Assembly (NCBI GenBank): GCA_025618425.1
Contig: CM046845.1
Coordinates: 32,733,277 to 32,797,276, forward strand
Length of the DNA stretch: 64,000 nt
Direction: 5' to 3'
DNA from: Heliocidaris tuberculata
Taxonomy: Eukaryota; Echinodermata; Echinoidea; Camarodonta; Echinometridae
Of this stretch, positions 34,870 through 46,318 are shown one piece after another; the first letter of the stretch is position 1, and the number at the start of each line of letters is the position of its first letter. Under the pieces are notes generated by a model. That model ran no database searches and had not been told where the DNA came from. It saw nothing but the letters and a program-made list of their open reading frames with translations. Made by a program: the position numbers and the translations under genes.

Positions 34870-36530
34870 TTTTGTTCGTTACTCTAAAGTTATAACTCGT
34901 ATCAGACAGAGGTTTTCAGATTGTAAAGTTGAAGGATGTCAAATCTATTTGAAGCAAGTTTTATGACGTTTCTTTGAATACTATTTTTAAAGTAGTCTCT
35001 AAATATTTAATTAGATTTTCACTGTTTGAGAAATTAAGGTCACAAAATCTGTATGTATCAGTAATTATTATCAGAGCACAAAAATAACCATGGTGTATTG
35101 AAGCTGAAATTCCAGAGCGCCTCTTTTAAGCCAGAGTAATTAATCATTAATGATACTGGATAGCAACAGGTTGGCAGGAATGACTGGTGCGATGCACAAT
35201 GACAATTGTTATGTTGTGAATTAATTACTGACACACACAAATTTTGTGCTCTCAAATTTTCAAAAAGTGAAAACATAATTAAATATTCGGAGCATTACTT
35301 TAAGAATAATAATGAATCAAGGAAAATTCACAAAACTTATTCCAACAAAATTTGACATCCTTAAATTTAACGTTTTGAAAACCTCATTCTGACAGGAGTT
35401 TTAACATTTGAGTTATTAACAATCAAAAGTGTCAAATGTTAAATTTTTACACCTACTTGTAACACTTCCTTTTTAAAATTTCCTTTTTTTTATTACACTA
35501 TATTCTCTTTTATGCTCAATATTTCTTTACTGTGATTATGCTAAAAAGGAATGATTTATGAAGAGTTCTGACAGTAACCTGTTTTTTTGTTTGTTTGTTT
35601 TGTTTTTGTTCTTGGCAATCCCAATTCAAGCTCCATGCACTTTTATGGCTATACCCCTTTCTACAATGTGTTATCAAACACACTTCTATTGTATTTTGTC
35701 AGAATGAAATAAATATGAATTCAATCAGTTCAGTCAAAAAAAAAATTCGATTTCCATATCATACATACAGATCATAATATTGGTAACTTGTAGTCATTTG
35801 ATAGTAGTGGATATCACAATATGAACGAAATATAAACTATAATCTGCTGCAAACATCCAGTTAGGACTGAAATATTATGCCACCGAGGTTGTCTCCACTG
35901 TTTTGTTCGGTTTTTTTTTTCTAAATGAAGGCATATAGTGTAATCAATATCATTTAGAAGGGAATAAAGATCAAAGCGAATGTTCATTTGTTTTCTTGTC
36001 TGAGTACATTTACATGCGATCCGTGGCAAGGGATATCAAAGACATAAAATTTGTCATACTCTTACACCATTTAAATGAATGAAAATTTGACTCAATTTGA
36101 TCAACAATGAAAAAACACCTTAAGTGATTGACCATGAATACAACCTTAAAAATTTACTGGACGTTGACGTCTATACACACCTAATCTCGCTTACCGCATC
36201 ACATCTCGTATATATTTCTTATCTATAAAAACGTAAACTGTCTGAACTCAATCTAAGCAGCAACATTATTGTTCACAGTATAAGGCACTGTTAAGAAATC
36301 TATTGCAATTTGGCACAATAGCGAAAGTAGTTGAATTTCTAATTTGCTCATTTATTTGGCCTAAAATGTAAGAAAAGAAATCCTAGAAGGTTTTTTAAAA
36401 ACAAATTTCATGAAAGAATAAGAAAACTCACAAAGATTTCAGAAACTTGATCACCTAATATACATGTTAGTTCATTGATTTTGAATAAGAATGATAAGAG
36501 TTCTATCATACCACTGTAAGAATGGTTACA
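34870..36530. other. Duplicated non-coding sequence, block A
   Basis: Aligns by eye with 52,370-54,335 in block B. No exon was recognised. It is part of the sequence upstream of the otopetrin gene. Confidence 0.5.
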
Positions 36531-36532
36531 TT

Positions 36533-36695
36533 CGTTTTCCGAAGGTTCATAATTCCGAAGGTTCGTTGCTCTGATGGTCCCTTACTCCGAAAGTTCATAA
36601 TTCCAAAGGTTCTTATTCCAAAAATGAAAAAGGGTTCATAATTCCGAAAATGTAATAGTATCCTGCATCATTTTTCGGAATTGTGAATTTCCTTA
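36533..36695. repeat. Short TTCATAATTCCGAA minisatellite, block A
   Basis: About five or six units built on GGTTCATAATTCCGAA, ending in an inverted unit (TTTTTCGGAATT). The corresponding locus in block B (54,335-55,245) has grown to about 900 bp. Confidence 0.85.
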
Positions 36696-37168
36696 TTGCC
36701 CCTTGAGAGGGAAAGTGAAAGTCAAATTTATGAAATAAATAAAATGCTTCCTTGAAGAGATATTTCCTGAACTAAATTGATTCTGTCTCATCTCCGACGT
36801 TATTTTTTATTTACATTAAACTATTCATGATTCATGAGGAAACATTAAATGACATACATATATTTTCAGACTAAATGATAGGTTTCTTTTTCTTTCTCCC
36901 CCTCAATAGTACATGACATATTTTCAGACCAAATGGTAGGTTTATTTTTCTCCTCCCACCTCCTACCTCTTAAAAACAATTAAAACATTGACCTATACAT
37001 GCACGCGTCAATATTACATAATGTCAAGTTTATTCTGTAATCCATATTCCCGCGTTTGATAAGCTCGTATCCCATTAATATAATTATTAAAGTAATGTAG
37101 ATTCGTGAATACCTCAACTTTGACACGGTCCTTTGGTAAACTGAAATTAATGATGCATTGATTGTTAA

Positions 37169-37578
37169 CCCTTTCAAGACAATTGACCACATTTTGTGGT
37201 TTGGCTCAATAACTTTTGATTCAGAGCTCTAAAAAATATACCAGATGCATGAGTAGAAAGGCCAAAATTTTCTGCACGCACTGTGTCCATTTTTGTTGCA
37301 TGACCATATTGCGTTTGATGCCTGGAATTTTAAAAAGGAGAATAAGCTTCAAAATCCTGAAATTGGCAACATGTTGAGATGTTCAAAATCATTGTTTTTT
37401 AAATCAAAATTGGCAATTTTTTCAACTTTTCAACAAAATTCATAATCATGTATATTGTTTTCAAAGACATCACACCTTATTAGAATCATGTAGCTCTAAA
37501 AGAAAAATATCATTGTTGCCAATTTGAAGAACGAAAGGTGATCAATTTAGCTCTTAAATAATTCCTGTCCTGAAAGGG
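37169..37578. mobile_element. piggyBac-like MITE (block A only)
   Basis: The ends are CCCTTTCAAGACA and the inverse CCCTTTCAGGACA, flanked by TTAA on both sides (37,165-37,168 and 37,579-37,582). Block B at about 55,836-55,846 reads GATTGTTAAAACAAGG, a single TTAA with no insert, so the insertion happened after the duplication or was precisely excised from B. No transposase frame is present in the 410 bp. Confidence 0.9.
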
Positions 37579-37672
37579 TTAAAACAAGGAGTGTGTTATT
37601 TACAGTCACAAGACAAAACCACTGAGGCTAAGGACGTTAAAGGTATTTTCCCCCCTTTATTTTTAACCTGAC

Positions 37673-38155
37673 TATGAAAAGGGACTTTTCAGTGAATTTT
37701 ATGATTTCTGGCTTTATATTTTTATTAATTTATTCATTGGTTCTCATGTTCATTTGTCTTGATTAAACATATGCATAAAATTTAAGCTCATTGTTTGTGT
37801 GAATGTTGTTGTCTCTGTTTCAACAGGTAAACCATACGACTTGGCGCAAATGAATTTTGACTATGTTTCAAACAATGGCTGTTGTGCACTCAACGGTAAC
37901 AGCAACACTGAAACAAATGTCACCAAACAACAAAGGGATTTATACTCTATCCATACATGCTAAAAAATACTCTGTTAATCCCACATTTTTAAAACAATAC
38001 TCAATTCAAAAAGTGTAACATTTTTTCTGACTCACACTGTATATACATGAAAAACCAACACACTTTGAAGGTTATTAAAATCATAGGGCTCACAATAGCC
38101 CAATTCCCTGTTGTTGTTTTTTTGGTCACACACGTGACTAGGAATGGCCCAATAC
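37673..38155. other. Block A-specific sequence replacing the SINE head
   Basis: Block B has here the tRNA-like head of the SINE (55,947-56,045). Block A has unrelated AT-rich sequence containing AACACTGAAACAAATG and ending CTGACTCACACTGTATAT, reminiscent of a mariner-type end. No partner end was found. Confidence 0.35.
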
Positions 38156-38159
38156 ATTA

Positions 38160-38353
38160 ATCTATATTTGCCACTTTCCACCCAAGTGTAGTAAATAAGT
38201 ACCTGGTAGGAATTTATTCCTTAAATGCTTTTAGCGCCTTACTTATAGGCAGTTGGGCTAAAGTCAGTGTAATAATAATACTTTGTAGGTGCATTGAGCA
38301 TCCCCTGGGATGGATACGAGCGCAATATAAATATACCTATTATTATTGTTATT
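38160..38353 (+). mobile_element. SINE body without head, block A
   Basis: CACCCAAGTGTAGTAAATAA, GGAATTTATTCCT, CAGTTGGGCTAAAG and GAGCGCAATATAAAT match the SINE at 55,947-56,370. The ATT tail has only a few units here, against about 260 bp in block B. Confidence 0.75.
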
Positions 38354-38766
38354 CTTTGAATCTAGAATTTCCAAAAAGATATAGAGTTCTACAAACACAC
38401 AACCACACTTCAAAAAATAAATCTTAATATTCTTGATGAGGTAATGGGGAATTTTGTGATAATTTTCTCTTTCGATTGGTCGTTCATGCTCGTATATATT
38501 AGCAAATATGAAACTAGTCATTTATTATTGAATGGCATTAATCATTTGGACTAAAGCGTTTGACTTCGTCTGAGAAACCAGCAGTCAAGTAGTTTAGAGG
38601 AGAGGCTGACTGTATCAGCATCCGGGAGTAGATCATGAGCGGCGTTGTTCATAAGTATTCCAAGGTTTTGACCATACCGTAATCATCATGATATGAGCAA
38701 AATCTCTTTCTCAGAGACAGACGCAAGCTTCAAGTTCAAGTTCGAGTCTACAAATTTACTTTACAG

Positions 38767-39199
38767 GTAACTAATGTTTAACCAAAACGTTTCGTATCAT
38801 TTATTTATGAATTTTGTTTGTGTATTCGGTTTTTCTCACCAACTGATTTTGGAGTGCGAATGCTGCATCTATGTTTTGTTTTGTTTTGTTTTTGCCTGTT
38901 TTAATTTCTCTATCTGTTTCATGTTTAGACTTTAATATACATGTAGTCTACACTGAAACAAAATGTATTGATTGAATACATCATTTAAAAAATATATCTT
39001 TACGGTATCAAAATTCAATTTTAATAGAAAGTGGTCCTTTCTTACAGAATTTGATTATAACAGTACCTATTCCTAAACGGGCAATGCCTGAATGAGCTGT
39101 CATATTGTAGTCATATTCAGTCAATGAAATATCTTCGAACAGTTTGTAGCAAATACGATCAGCAGAAAACAAATATTTCATTTTTTATTTCATTGACAG
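38767..39199 (+). other. Probable 5' UTR intron of the otopetrin gene
   Basis: The donor TTTACAG|GTAACT (38,766/38,767) and the acceptor TTTCATTGACAG|ATCC (39,199/39,200) are both retained in block B (about 57,738 and 58,161). The exon after the acceptor has an in-frame TGA at 39,204-39,206 before the ATG, so the upstream exon is untranslated. Transcript evidence is needed to be sure it is spliced. Confidence 0.5.
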
Positions 39200-39296
39200 A
39201 TCCTGAAAGATTAATGATCACACAAGTGCAGATAGCTTTGTCTTGGCACTGATTGCATGTCCATTTCAAAGGCTTTATCGAATATATTGTGAAGTT

Positions 39297-41405
39297 ATGA
39301 CGAGTCAACATGATCAAACCACTTCAACTGATAACTTCGAATACTGTCATGAGAGGATAAGAAATGTTCCATCAACGGATAATAGAAATCATCTAGAGAT
39401 CGACAGAAATGAATTCTCATGTCGGGACCAAGCCAGGACCAACACAGATGCTGACTATAGAGATTCTGAAGGAGGAGAGTCTGCTAAACTCCCTACTCCT
39501 AGGATCTGGCCGGAAAGCTACACTTCTGTTGTCCTGGCGTGTCTTCTAGTAGCAATAGGACTCTTGGTTATGTGCATCCCATTCTTACCTAGTAGAAACC
39601 ATTCGGGGTACTCATTTGGCTCCATTTTGTCTATTATTCGCAATATCGTGTTGGGAATCGCCCTCGCATCAGCAGTGATTGTTATGGTATGGTTGACTCG
39701 TAAAGTAGTTGAACTGCATGAGAAAGGAATGGCTCTTTGGCCTCAGCGTTGCAAACACTGTGCATTCGCGCTGATGCAGATTGAACTGTACAAAAAGGCT
39801 GTGGAGAAAAGACAGGCCTTTCAACTTGACCAGATGAGGGAGATGTCATGGGAAAATATCAAGACGGGACACGCTTCAACAGTCAGCAAAGTTACTATCA
39901 ACATCGTTTACATCTTTTCAGGCTTAGGACTTATATTCATTGTCACCGGCATCGTGAAGATCTGTTCATGTTTTAATTCACACAGCAGCCCAGCAAACGC
40001 GACAAACACTGAGTTAATTACTGCGTTTATCGTACATTTAGGTATGTTTGCGGTCGTTTCCTACATAAGTTTTCACCTAATTCCTAATTATTGTGACGCC
40101 TTCATTGTGGCAGTACCTAAGATGCGCTGGTCATTTGTTTTGCTAATTGAAATAGGGCTTTGGTTATGTATTGAAAGGCTAGTTAGACCGTTTGATTTTG
40201 TGGTGTATAGTGAGTATCGTGATATATATTACTGTTCAAAGAATAGCTCTGCAGGAGAATTCTTGAAAGGTATCTTGGATATCTCCCAACCATTCTCAAT
40301 CGAATTACCTCTCATGATCACATGGATGTTAATTGAAATGTGGTCGCGAAATCTCCCTCGATACGCCCATGAAATCATGAAGAATATCAATAAAGAAAAT
40401 AGATATAATTCCCTGATCCGTAAGGCCGTAGTTCGGCGTTCAAATTGGAACAATATAAGACGCCTTCTCTGTAGATCACTTCGAACCAAAAAAGGGAAAT
40501 CAAATAAACATGATCGCATCCCTTTACAAACACACACTAATTTCGGAGCTCTTGACCAATCAGATGGAATAAGGAGTTCTGAAAGCATCGAGATGCTTCC
40601 AGTTGGTTCCCATAAGAGCTTTTCTAAATTTCGGCGTCGTAAATCTACTAATATATCATCAGGGCAAAATACTTGCAACAGAGAATTGAAAAGAGCTTTG
40701 TCGAATGAAATGGAAAAGGCTCTAGCAGTGACATTGTTGATATGTGTTGTGTACTTCGGTCTAAGTAATCTGATTCTTGCAGGGTACTCTAAGCTTCGTG
40801 GTCGCTACTTGCAATGGTTTTTCAGGATGGCGTTTTTTACCCCAATGATAATGATAATCATCAGACACAGGAAGCTAATTCGAGGGGCTGATGAAAGCAA
40901 TGCGGTCAGATCAGAAAGCGTGTCGTCTCAAGAGGATAACAAAATGTTACTTATTACACTTACTGGAGCTTTCCTCTACGAAACAGCTTGCCTCGTTTCT
41001 TCCGTCGGTAACCTCTGTAATCATGGCAATGTGACCAGATTATCTCATGAACAAATTGCTCTGAATGTCGTCAGCATTTTTGCGAGCTTATTTGGCCTTT
41101 TTCGTAAATATCAACAGTCTGTCTTTCTTCTGTGCGTGCAGCGTCTTCGACCAAGAGATGATCACGAAAGAAAATGGACTCTGCTTTGCTTACTTGTTGT
41201 AGGAATGACAAATGCGACTCAATGGATGTTTGATAGCCTGGTTCACGAAGGAGGATCTACTGTAGCATGGCCTGTTCTGGTTATGTTCTTTGATGGAAAT
41301 GTAGGTCGGGTCATGGGGATGCTGTTTGTCCCCTTCGTTCATTTGTATGAGCTACACGCTGCAATCATTACCTACGAAATATATAAAGTTATTTGGAGCT
41401 TATAA
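39297..41405 (+). CDS. OTOP: Otopetrin-family proton channel, intact copy
   Basis: An intronless coding region of 702 residues starts at the first in-frame ATG after the TGA at 39,204; the open frame itself extends upstream from a non-ATG codon. Twelve hydrophobic segments fall in two groups of six: about 76-97, 113-135, 198-223, 239-263, 277-294 and 333-350; then 475-495, 505-523, 550-571, 586-613, 627-648 and 672-694. A basic, serine-rich cytoplasmic linker separates them. Blocks QPFSIELPLMITW with MW (segment 6), KYQQSVFLL (10) and NATQWMFDSL (11) resemble otopetrin signatures. Otopetrins are dimeric proton-selective channels of the plasma membrane; sea-urchin relatives have been linked to pH control in calcifying cells. 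The subfamily is uncertain. A near-identical pseudogene lies 19 kb downstream. Confidence 0.85.
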   Translation: MTSQHDQTTSTDNFEYCHERIRNVPSTDNRNHLEIDRNEFSCRDQARTNTDADYRDSEGGESAKLPTPRIWPESYTSVVLACLLVAIGLLVMCIPFLPSRNHSGYSFGSILSIIRNIVLGIALASAVIVMVWLTRKVVELHEKGMALWPQRCKHCAFALMQIELYKKAVEKRQAFQLDQMREMSWENIKTGHASTVSKVTINIVYIFSGLGLIFIVTGIVKICSCFNSHSSPANATNTELITAFIVHLGMFAVVSYISFHLIPNYCDAFIVAVPKMRWSFVLLIEIGLWLCIERLVRPFDFVVYSEYRDIYYCSKNSSAGEFLKGILDISQPFSIELPLMITWMLIEMWSRNLPRYAHEIMKNINKENRYNSLIRKAVVRRSNWNNIRRLLCRSLRTKKGKSNKHDRIPLQTHTNFGALDQSDGIRSSESIEMLPVGSHKSFSKFRRRKSTNISSGQNTCNRELKRALSNEMEKALAVTLLICVVYFGLSNLILAGYSKLRGRYLQWFFRMAFFTPMIMIIIRHRKLIRGADESNAVRSESVSSQEDNKMLLITLTGAFLYETACLVSSVGNLCNHGNVTRLSHEQIALNVVSIFASLFGLFRKYQQSVFLLCVQRLRPRDDHERKWTLLCLLVVGMTNATQWMFDSLVHEGGSTVAWPVLVMFFDGNVGRVMGMLFVPFVHLYELHAAIITYEIYKVIWSL

Positions 41406-41458
41406 ACACAGCTTTATACATGAATATTGCACTTTGTAACTGCCTATCATGCAGGTGT

Positions 41459-41464
41459 AATAAA
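41459..41464 (+). promoter_or_regulatory. Candidate polyadenylation signal of the otopetrin gene
   Basis: AATAAA lies 54 bp after the stop codon. At this place block B has GATAAAATAAGC next to the inserted palindromic MITE and no AATAAA. Confidence 0.45.
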
Positions 41465-42985
41465 ATAAACTTACATATACAAATATAAAAGCTAATCGAT
41501 AGTTGTATAAATAGCTTTTTTTTCAGTCAGGGTAAAACTTCTTTTCTGTCCAGCAGCTACAGTATGAAATTTTTGGTAGAAACAGTCTTCGAATAGTAAA
41601 AAGCATTTCCTAGTAAAACGATGAACTATATGATAATTATACGGTACATATAACTTGTAAATTTTAGCACAGATACCTTCTATTTCTCCAACATAAATTC
41701 AGCAATATGAAGGCAAAGTATTTAGAATGACTTTTAAGAAACAATTCACATATGGATTGTGATTTAAATTCACATTACTTTCAGTTCTATCTTTTTCATT
41801 ATGTTTTCGTCTGCTTTGTTAAATATTTTGTTCAAAATAATGATAGTATGCCTGCGGTCACATGCTGTATATAATTATGTATAATAACCCTTCTTTGATT
41901 ATTTCAACCACCATGAAACTAGTTTAGGACGCATATTCAAAATAGCTTCTTACATCTTAAAGCTCACAGACAGTCTCGGTAGCAAAAACATACTGGCAAG
42001 AAACTTATCTAACATAGTCACATACTATTCTCCTTTTATCATAAAACACATGTACGAGACTATTTAACATTCCATTCACCAGTTCACGATTTCGAACAAA
42101 TTTTAGTGTAAATATCTGTAAGAAAAGCTTGGAAACGGCTTTTCACTGCCTCACGCTAAGACCATATCCACCCGAAGGTTCCCCGCACAATAAACCCAGC
42201 GCTTCGCACTATGCATGCTATGTGTAGCGTATTCTATAACACACAGCAATCCACATGTGCGTAATGTGTGTGGCCGTTGTTTGAATTTACATCCCCTCTT
42301 CTTGGGGCCAGGGATTTTTATTACTTTTCACCTCTCATTCGATAAATATTTCACTTGAGGAGGAAAAAACTTCACAGCATCTTAGTTATGTTAGTGCCCT
42401 GCTATTTATTAAGTAAAATCAAAGAAATCTCACGAAAAGATTTTGAGAGCTTCCCAAAACTATCTCTTTACCTAGTACTTTAAGCAGGGGAATAATGAGT
42501 AGGTTCGGTCATTATGTCATTGTTTCTTTTACATCATGATTCGCAGTACTTAGTCTGTTAAGCTCTGTATTACATTTTCGATGCAATAAATCAACCGAAA
42601 ACTCATTAAAGACCTGACTTTGATATCCACATGAATGTAAATTATCGCCAATCCATTGATGTAATTGTGGATTTTAAAAGGAACATGAATAAAGGCGATT
42701 GGAAAAAAAATGGTCAATCCCTACTTCTTAATTTGTAAACAACGAATGTAGGCCTACGTTGTATGTTAAATGTTCCCCTTGAACAGAAACAACAACTCCT
42801 CGTAATGAAAGTTTATTAAATTTTATGGTCAATCTGAAATTCTTAGAATAAAAAATATAGCGAAATTTGACTGGGTAAAATAGTATTGAAAAGATGTTAA
42901 TAAAATAATACAAATCAGTATGACATCTGAGAGAGATTTTGAAGACCCCTATATTGTTCCGATGTGCAGAAAGAGGCGAACCAGT
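41465..42985. other. Duplicated non-coding sequence downstream of otopetrin, block A
   Basis: Aligns with 60,952-62,890 in block B, interrupted there by two insertions. No exon was recognised. Confidence 0.5.
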
Positions 42986-42992
42986 CTCGGCA

Positions 42993-43185
42993 GGGGCGGC
43001 AGTTACGGGGCAGCGGGGGAAGTTTTGCCCCCGTATATGATTTGCCCATGATCCCCCAAAGAAATTGACAACTTATTTATTTATTTTTTTGGTCAGAAAT
43101 ATCGGAGATATAGATAACGCTTCAGAAAATGTGAGAAACATTTTTTTTCGCGGTTCCCGCAGGGGGGGGGGGGGGTGGTATCAGA
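42993..43185. mobile_element. Remnant of a G-tract hAT-like element, block A
   Basis: CAGGGGCGGCAGTTACGGGG resembles the CAGGGGCGG ends of the hAT-like MITEs in this window. GGTCAGAAATATCGGAGATA, then CGCGGTTCCCGC and a G tract follow, and all of these recur in block B at 62,967-63,057. The right end was not determined. Confidence 0.4.
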
Positions 43186-43479
43186 GATTTTGTTAGACCT
43201 CATGTCCCTTAAAATTAAAATAATAATAAAATTCTATACCCGCCAACAACATGGCGTAGTTTTGTTAAGCAGTTTCTATCTTATCTTTACATCGGGATGT
43301 TAGTAACATCGCAATGGTTGGGCAATACATTATGGGTCTGTTATTTATTTACCCCCCCCCCCCCCCCACCCCCGAATCCACATAAACAGCTGCTTTTGTA
43401 TTACATGCACAAGAAGTTTGGGCTGTTTCCATTCGTCCAGAGAGGAGAGAAACAGAGTTTCCCCCAGACAATGTACATA

Positions 43480-43546
43480 TATACAGGGGGGGGGGGGGGG
43501 GGAGAAGAGTGAAATAGGGACAGAGCCACAAAGAGAGAGAGGGGGA

Positions 43547-43588
<42 letters not shown>

Positions 43589-43665
43589 GGGGAGAGAGAG
43601 AGAGAGGGAGAAAGGGAAAGAAAGAGAGAGAAAGGGAGGGAGATAGAAAAATAGAGAGAGAGAGA
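43480..43665. repeat. G tract and (GA)n microsatellite
   Basis: A run of 16 G at 43,486 is followed by GA-rich units (GAGAGAAA) to about 43,665. Confidence 0.9.
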
Positions 43666-43955
43666 AATGGATTTCAGATGGCTCTGCTCTAGTGAGTTAC
43701 TTGCAGCGACTGTACAATTTATTTCTTTGGTCTGAGGGCGCTTTTGGATTCCGTCAAAAGCTCAGTGAGAGTGCATTTGTCATTGCTGATATACATTTAG
43801 CTACCCTACATTGAACATAGCATTTTAAGTTATATGAGATTTTCCCATTTCAAAATTTAACATTTCAATAATTAAGATTTTTTTTCTAATTATGTTCTGT
43901 ATATTCAACTCCCCTCACCCATTTGATTACATAATAATTAGTTGGAAGTTGGATT

Positions 43956-44108
43956 CTGTTATTGCCAAGCAGTAATGAAATTTGCATGTTAATGAGTTCG
44001 GTAACGGAAGGACATCAAAAAATGAATTTGCTTATCAATGAGGTCGGTAACGAAAGGATACCTACCTCATTAATATATGCAAATTTCATTACTGCTTGGC
44101 AATAACAG
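43956..44108. mobile_element. Palindromic MITE with ATT target duplication
   Basis: CTGTTATTGCCAAGCAGTAA and its continuation to ATTTGCAT are repeated exactly inverted at 44,070-44,108. ATT flanks both ends. Between the arms, GGTCGGTAACGAAAGGAT-like words occur twice. It lies between the two duplication blocks. A 3-bp duplication would fit a PIF/Harbinger-type origin, but the T-rich right flank weakens this. Confidence 0.7.
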
Positions 44109-44261
44109 ATTTTTTTTTTTTTTTTTTTTTTTGAAAATCAAAGGCAGTTGATCAAATCTTACATCTCTGATGTTTCAAATGTTCTACCATTACAACAAAA
44201 AAAAAAATGTAGTATGGTTTGAAGTTGGTAAAATGTGTCACTGACTGTCCTTCCGTTACCG

Positions 44262-44385
44262 TGGAATTGTCCTACTCATAGTTGTTATGATCAAATCAGG
44301 AGCTCTTGTAGCGCAAGAGAATAGTTTCTGCGCTTTATAAATTATTATTATTATTTATCATTATCATTATTATTATGACAGTTAT
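44262..44385 (+). mobile_element. SINE 3' end with ATT tail
   Basis: TTGTAGCGCAAGAGAATAG and TGCGCTTTATAAATTATT followed by an ATT/ATC tail resemble the ends of the other SINE bodies in the window. Confidence 0.45.
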
Positions 44386-44590
44386 ATGTAGGCATACATG
44401 GCATCATGTTAATCACCCATATTTCTTATCATTGGCGTTTATAACTCAAATTTTATTTTTGTTAACAAATAAAAAAAAAAATAACGTTAATAAGTCCCCT
44501 CGCCCCCCCCCCCCCCAGGGGAGAGTGGGCGATGGGAGGTAGAGAGAGGGGGATGGAGGGGCTGCAGCTAGAGGCTGAAGGGAAGAAGAG

Positions 44591-45776
44591 ATGGGGGAGA
44601 GAGGGGGCGAGAGGGAGAGGAGAGAGGGGGAGGAGAGAGGGAGAGGAGAGAGGGAGAGGAGAGAGGGAGAGGAGAGAGGGGGAGGAGAGAGGGGGAGGAG
44701 AGAGGGAGAGGAGAGAGGGGGAGGAGAGAGGGAGAGGAGAGAGGAAGAGGAGAGAGGGAGAGGAGAGAGGGAGAGGAGAGAGGGAGAGGAGAGAGGGGGA
44801 GGAGAGAGGGAGAGGAGAGAGGGAGAGGAGAGAGGGAGAGGAGAGAGGAAGAGGAGAGAGGGAGAGGAGAGAGGGAGAGGAGAGAGGAAGAGGAGAGAGG
44901 GAGAGGAGAGAGGGAGAGGAGAGAGGGAGAGGAGAGAGGGAGAGGAGAGAGGGAGAGGAGAGAGGGAGAGGAGAGAGGGAGAGGAGAGAGGGAGAGGAGA
45001 GAGGGAGAGGAGAGAGGGAGAGGAGAGAGGGAGAGGAGAGAGGAGAGGAGAGAGGGAGAGGAGAGAGGGGAGGAGAGAGGGAGAGGAGAGAGGGAGAGGA
45101 GAGAGGGAGAGGAGAGAGGGAGAGGAGAGAGGGAGAGGAGAGAGGGGGAGGAGAGAGGGAGAGGAGAGAGGGAGAGGAGAGAGGGAGAGGAGAGAGGGAG
45201 AGGAGAGAGGGAGAGGAGAGAGGGAGAGGAGAGAGGGAGAGGAGAGAGGGAGAGGAGAGAGGGAGAGGAGAGAGGGAGAGGAGAGAGGGAGAGGAGAGAG
45301 GGAGAGGAGAGAGGGAGAGGAGAGAGGGGAGGAGAGAGGGAGAGGAGAGAGGAAGAGGAGAGAGGGAGAGGAGAGAGGGAGAGGAGAGAGGGAGAGGAGA
45401 GAGGGAGAGGAGAGAGGGAGAGAGGGAGAGGAGAGAGGAGAGAGAGAGGAGAGGAGAGAGGGAGAGGAGAGAGGAGAGAGAGGAGAGGAGAGAGGAGAGA
45501 GAGAGAGAGAGAGAGAGAGGAGAGGGGAGAGAGAGAGGAGAGAGAGAGAGAGAGAGGGAGAGGAGAGAGAGGAGGGAGAGGAGAGAGAGGAGAGAGAGAG
45601 GGAGAGGAGAGAGGAGAGGGAGAGAGGAGAGGGAGAGAGAGAGAGGGAGAGGAGAGAGAGAGAGAGGAGAGAGGAGAGAGAGAGAGGGGGAGGGAGAGAG
45701 AGGGAGAGGAGGAGAGGGGGGAGGGGGAGGAGGGGGAGGGGAGAGGGGAGAGGAGAGAGGGAGGAGAGGGAGAGAG
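44591..45776. repeat. 13-bp GA-rich tandem repeat (about 1.2 kb)
   Basis: The unit is GGAGAGAGGGAGA, with variants AGGGGGAGG and GGAAGAGG, repeated for about 1.2 kb and degenerating into GA dinucleotides after 45,430. A 13-bp period read in codons gives a 13-residue protein period. This explains the open frames of 405-479 codons on both strands, which I do not regard as genes. It sits directly before the left edge of duplication block B. Confidence 0.95.
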
Positions 45777-46318
45777 GAATGAGATTGATGAAAAATTTCC
45801 CAGGTTGAGATCCCCCCTAGAGAGGAGGAGTGACCCTCCTCTCCCCGTGACTGAACCATTATGCCTGTGAAACATGATCCATCCAGCCTCCCACTCTCCA
45901 TACATAAATATCAACCCCCTCCTCTCCCTTATTATTCCATCCAGCCTCTCACTCTGCTACATAAATATCAACTACGCTTTTATTATTGCATTCTGCCGCT
46001 TTTTACGATATTGTTACCAATAAACTGAAATGAAAATAAGCACACTTGAGTTTAAGAGATTTTATTGCGTAGTTCTCTTAAAATAGTTTCAAGTTTCAAG
46101 TTTATTTATTCATTTGTCTTTCTTCCAACAATAAGTAACATAACAATAACATTAACACTTTCTTTCAACAATAGTATCAATAACAAGTGTAACACTAGGC
46201 TTTACAAGTATAACATAAATATATGAGTACATGTACATGTGAAATAATAAGAAAGGGTATCAGTATTTTGAGAAAGTCAAACGAGGAGACCTTAGTGAAG
46301 CATAGCTTGTAAGATAAG

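Larger units (their letters stand above)
28967..43303. repeat. Segmental duplication, block A
   Basis: Colinear with block B (45,829-63,318) in direct orientation. Shared stretches include 28,967-29,170 with 45,829-46,080; 31,967-32,000 with 47,300-47,330; 34,290-34,400 with 47,375-47,477; 34,405-37,660 with 51,852-55,925; 38,165-42,990 with 56,045-62,900; and 43,230-43,303 with 63,245-63,318. Blocks differ by insertions and expansions. Block A carries the intact otopetrin gene. The limits are where recognisable similarity stops by eye. Confidence 0.85.

Noticed and set aside
39243..39296. Upstream extension of the otopetrin frame to 39,243
   Set aside because: It begins with TTG, not ATG. 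The first in-frame ATG after the upstream TGA is at 39,297, and it is kept in both copies.
40229..40678. 149-codon minus-strand frame inside the otopetrin gene (also at 59,193-59,642)
   Set aside because: Antisense shadow of the real coding sequence, with no domain of its own.
44462..45914. Open frames of 405-479 codons on both strands
   Set aside because: They lie in a 13-bp purine-rich tandem repeat, are open in several frames at once and give low-complexity Arg/Glu/Gly or Ser/Leu/Pro protein.
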